Positions 3,597 through 6,123 of a DNA stretch of 6,123 bases are shown here, in pieces. A program made the position numbers and the translations under genes. Below the pieces are notes generated by a model, which saw only the letters and a program-made list of their open reading frames with translations, made no database searches and was not told the DNA's origin. The stretch's first letter is position 1. Each line of letters begins with the position of its first letter. Origin of the DNA: Burkholderiales bacterium. Its GTDB lineage: Bacteria; Pseudomonadota; Gammaproteobacteria; Burkholderiales; Burkholderiaceae. The stretch is taken from contig CANFNO010000188.1 in assembly GCA_947447845.1 (NCBI GenBank), positions 1-6,123 of the forward strand. Reading direction: 5' to 3'.

Positions 3597-6123
3597 TTGT
3601 TGTTTTGTAAGATTTCAGAGGGTTCCTCCGTTGGTGCCCGCCCCGGTTCTAAGTTTCTTTCGAGCCTCAGCTTGGTTTGCCTCACGGTGAGCTTGTTGTT
3701 TTCAATCTTGCCCACCGCGCAGGCTCAAACCGCCGCAATGGGTGCGGCTATTGGCGCCGCAATGGGCGGTGCTGATGGTGCAAGTGGTTCTGCTGGATCC
3801 ACAGGTTCAGATGCTCTGGGTGGTAGTGGTCTGCAAGCTGGAGCCCAACAGGTCGACGCTGCAGGTCAATCACTTGCGAATCCGAAAGACGCTAGTACAC
3901 CGGCAAATGCGCTTGAAGCTGCGCGTGCAGCTGCTGCCAAGGGCATTACCAAGCAATCCAAATCTGAAGTCGGCACCGATCCTCTAAGTGCTGCCAAAAC
4001 AAGCACAGCCGCAGTTGGCCACCCACTAGAGAGCACCGAGTTTCAAAGCTTTGTTCGATTGGCCACCGGGAAATCCTTACCCCTGTATGGCTATGACCTG
4101 TTTGAGGCCGGCGCATTTGGTTCCGTGCAGGCCTACACCGTGCCATCTGGTTATGTGATGGGGCCAGGGGATGAACTGGTGCTGCAGGTTTATGGTTTGA
4201 TGGACATTGCCGACCGATTTGTGATCGACCGTGATGGCCGCATCACCTTGCCAAAGGTGGGTCCTTTGACCCTTGCAGGCGTGGCATTTGCGGATGCCGA
4301 GAAGACGATCACGGCGCACCTGAACAAGGTCTACCGCAATTTCCAGGTGAGTGTAAGCATGGGTCGTCTGCGCTCGATTGAAGTGTTTGTTGTGGGGCAA
4401 GCACGTCACCCCGGCAAACAGGTTGTGAGTTCCCTGTCCACACTCATCAATGCGTTGTTTGAAACCGGTGGCCCCAGCGCCAATGGCTCCATGCGTTCTA
4501 TTGAGTTGCGTCGTGGCGGTAAAACCATTGCATCTGTCGACCTGTATCAGTTTTTAGCCAAGGGCGACAGCTCAGGGGACGCGCACCTCCTTAGTGGTGA
4601 CGTTATTTACATCCCGCCGGCAGGACCGCGCTCAGCAGTACTGGGCACCATCAATTCCCCCGCCATTTACGAGCTCAAGTTCAAAGAATCCATCAAAGAT
4701 GTTCTTTCATTGTCCGGTGGCCTACCAGTGCTGGCCTCACCCCACAGGGCGCAACTTGATCGCGTGAACCCCCAAGAGAAGGTCGCTCGCTTCGTTAAAG
4801 ATTTTGCATTGGATACGCAGGGTCTCGCCGTGCCACTGGCCGATGGTGATGTACTTACCGTGTTCCCCATCAGCCCCCAGATTGCCAATGCCATCACCTT
4901 GCAGGGCAATGGCATAACCCCATTACGTACAACCTTCAAGCCAGGCATGAAAGTGTCCGATGTCCTCAATGATTTGAGCGCTTTGATTCCGGGCAGCTAC
5001 TGGCTCCAACTCAATCAGGGTGCAGCAAGTGGGTCTTATTCGCGGCCGGAAATCAACCTGCACTATGCAACCATCCAGCGCCTTGATTCGAGCAAGATGC
5101 GCACGCGTGTGCTGGCCTTCAACCTTACCAAAGCCGTTGCCAAAGATCCCCAAGAAGACTTGCTTCTGCAAAGCGGGGACGTGCTCACAGTTTACAAGCC
5201 GGGTGAGGCGGGTGCTGATACACAGGACAGCGTTTATATAGCGGGTGATATTGTTGGCGGTGCACAGCGTTTTGTGTGGCGTCCGGGCTTTACCGTCAAA
5301 GATATTATTCCCAGCGCCCAGTGGCTCGTCGACTACTACGATTACTGGCAACGCCCCGTGGGCAAGAACATCCGCGACGAAATCAATTGGGACTACGCCC
5401 AAGTCATACGTCGGGTACCGTCCACCCTGTCTAGCGAAGCCATCACCTTTAACCTGGGTGACGCCGTGCTGCGTGAAGACCCCGCCAGCAACCTTGTACT
5501 GCGGCCCGGCGACAAAATCACGCTGTTCTCAACCTCACAAATCGCTGGCCCCGTGGCAAAGCGAATCCGAATGGTCACGGTAAGCGGTGAAGTAGCCGTG
5601 CCAGGTGTTTACCAAGCCCTGCCAGGTGAGACGCTGCCCCAAATCATCCGTCGTGCGGGCGGCTTTACTGCGGACTCGTACGTCTATGGGCTGGAGTTCA
5701 AGCGCGAGAGCGTGCGTGCAAGCCAGCAAGCTAACTTGGACCGCCTAATCAAGCAGTTCGAAAAACAAATCGAAGCTGACTCTAGCAAGCGTCTGCAAAA
5801 CGTAACTAGCTCCGACGGTAAGGACACGGCAACTTTGGTGCAAGCCGGACTGCAAGCTGATCAGCTAAGGCTTTCCAACTTGCGCAAACTGCGGGCCTCG
5901 GGTCGCATCGCGCTCGGGCTTGATCCACAAAATGCCGTGCTCCAGACATTGCCCTTATTGGCATTGGAAGATGGCGACGAAGTGAATGTGCCGTACGTGC
6001 CCGCATTCGTCGGTGCGTTTGGCGCAGTGCATAACGAAAATTCCGTTCTCTGGAAAAGAGGCGTACGCGTTAGTGATGTTATTGACCAAGCCGGCCTTAC
6101 CAACTACTCAGACGTCTCTGAAC
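3597..6123 (+). CDS. Large outer-membrane polysaccharide export protein with repeated SLBB domains (partial, runs off right edge)
   Basis: The frame is open for 842 codons to the window edge with no stop. It shows a signal peptide (hydrophobic about 20-38, AQA before a cut after 43; no lipobox Cys, unlike Wza) and a Gly/Ala/Ser-rich linker (44-140). A conserved YGYDLF (164-169) precedes a Poly_export domain with YVMGPGDELVLQVYG (about 180-258). At least five SLBB-like units follow (about 259-343, 344-427, 433-540, 545-650, 656-800), each opening with a 'V.G.V..PG' strand and most ending in a 'GDV..V' strand; a sixth begins near 803. The fifth unit carries a helical, probably coiled-coil insert (about 710-770). 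It resembles long OtnA/WbfF-type proteins, which form the outer-membrane channel for capsule or exopolysaccharide. The start is uncertain: TTG 3597 or 3600, with AAAAGGT 6-9 bases upstream, is preferred over in-frame ATG 3552, which has no clear ribosome binding site. Biosynthesis genes are expected to follow. Confidence 0.9.
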   Translation, partial: MLFCKISEGSSVGARPGSKFLSSLSLVCLTVSLLFSILPTAQAQTAAMGAAIGAAMGGADGASGSAGSTGSDALGGSGLQAGAQQVDAAGQSLANPKDASTPANALEAARAAAAKGITKQSKSEVGTDPLSAAKTSTAAVGHPLESTEFQSFVRLATGKSLPLYGYDLFEAGAFGSVQAYTVPSGYVMGPGDELVLQVYGLMDIADRFVIDRDGRITLPKVGPLTLAGVAFADAEKTITAHLNKVYRNFQVSVSMGRLRSIEVFVVGQARHPGKQVVSSLSTLINALFETGGPSANGSMRSIELRRGGKTIASVDLYQFLAKGDSSGDAHLLSGDVIYIPPAGPRSAVLGTINSPAIYELKFKESIKDVLSLSGGLPVLASPHRAQLDRVNPQEKVARFVKDFALDTQGLAVPLADGDVLTVFPISPQIANAITLQGNGITPLRTTFKPGMKVSDVLNDLSALIPGSYWLQLNQGAASGSYSRPEINLHYATIQRLDSSKMRTRVLAFNLTKAVAKDPQEDLLLQSGDVLTVYKPGEAGADTQDSVYIAGDIVGGAQRFVWRPGFTVKDIIPSAQWLVDYYDYWQRPVGKNIRDEINWDYAQVIRRVPSTLSSEAITFNLGDAVLREDPASNLVLRPGDKITLFSTSQIAGPVAKRIRMVTVSGEVAVPGVYQALPGETLPQIIRRAGGFTADSYVYGLEFKRESVRASQQANLDRLIKQFEKQIEADSSKRLQNVTSSDGKDTATLVQAGLQADQLRLSNLRKLRASGRIALGLDPQNAVLQTLPLLALEDGDEVNVPYVPAFVGAFGAVHNENSVLWKRGVRVSDVIDQAGLTNYSDVSE

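Noticed and set aside
3742..5729. Open frames on both strands within the export gene
   Set aside because: They overlap a continuous 842-codon frame with clear export and SLBB signatures, and their compositions are not protein-like.
1..6123. CRISPR array, tRNA or rRNA genes
   Set aside because: I saw no regularly spaced direct repeats, no cloverleaf-type sequence with a TTC-type T-arm, and no rRNA-like stretches on either strand.

Overview
The window looks like the chromosome of a Gram-negative proteobacterium, most likely a betaproteobacterium of the Burkholderiales. The evidence is moderate G+C coding DNA with patches of AT-rich spacer, a surface-adhesin-E-like periplasmic protein, and a large outer-membrane polysaccharide export protein. 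The taxonomic call is an inference from protein style, not from a marker gene.

Left part, minus strand (1-1531). At the left edge is the 5' end of an IS607-family transposase gene, cut by the window just before the expected catalytic serine-recombinase motif. To its right is a complete gene for a class II Fic AMP-transferase with a C-terminal winged-helix domain. The best start of this gene is an internal TTG preceded by AGGAG. An 11-bp inverted repeat lies over the AT-rich promoter region just upstream, so autoregulation is plausible. Between fic and the transposase is a 16-codon reading frame that appears to be the beginning of a downstream gene broken by the insertion element.

Middle part (1532-3596). 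One secreted small protein of the surface-adhesin-E type is encoded on the plus strand (1769-2284). About 1.3 kb follows with little convincing coding sequence. It holds a remnant of a response-regulator receiver domain, a possible small minus-strand gene, and several perfect palindromes. It also holds two leftward intrinsic terminators that share a 16-bp repeat. Between these terminators is a segment whose 11-bp stem closes only in minus-strand RNA, through two G.U pairs. This is the best candidate for an undescribed element: a leftward small RNA of roughly 110-120 nt.

Right part, plus strand (about 3597 to beyond 6123). One long open frame with no stop encodes a polysaccharide export protein. 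It has a type I signal peptide, a Gly/Ala/Ser-rich linker, a Poly_export domain and at least five SLBB-like repeats, one interrupted by a predicted coiled coil. It resembles the large OtnA/WbfF-type export proteins and probably opens a capsule or exopolysaccharide cluster to the right of the window. A palindrome and a -10-like element lie just in front of it.
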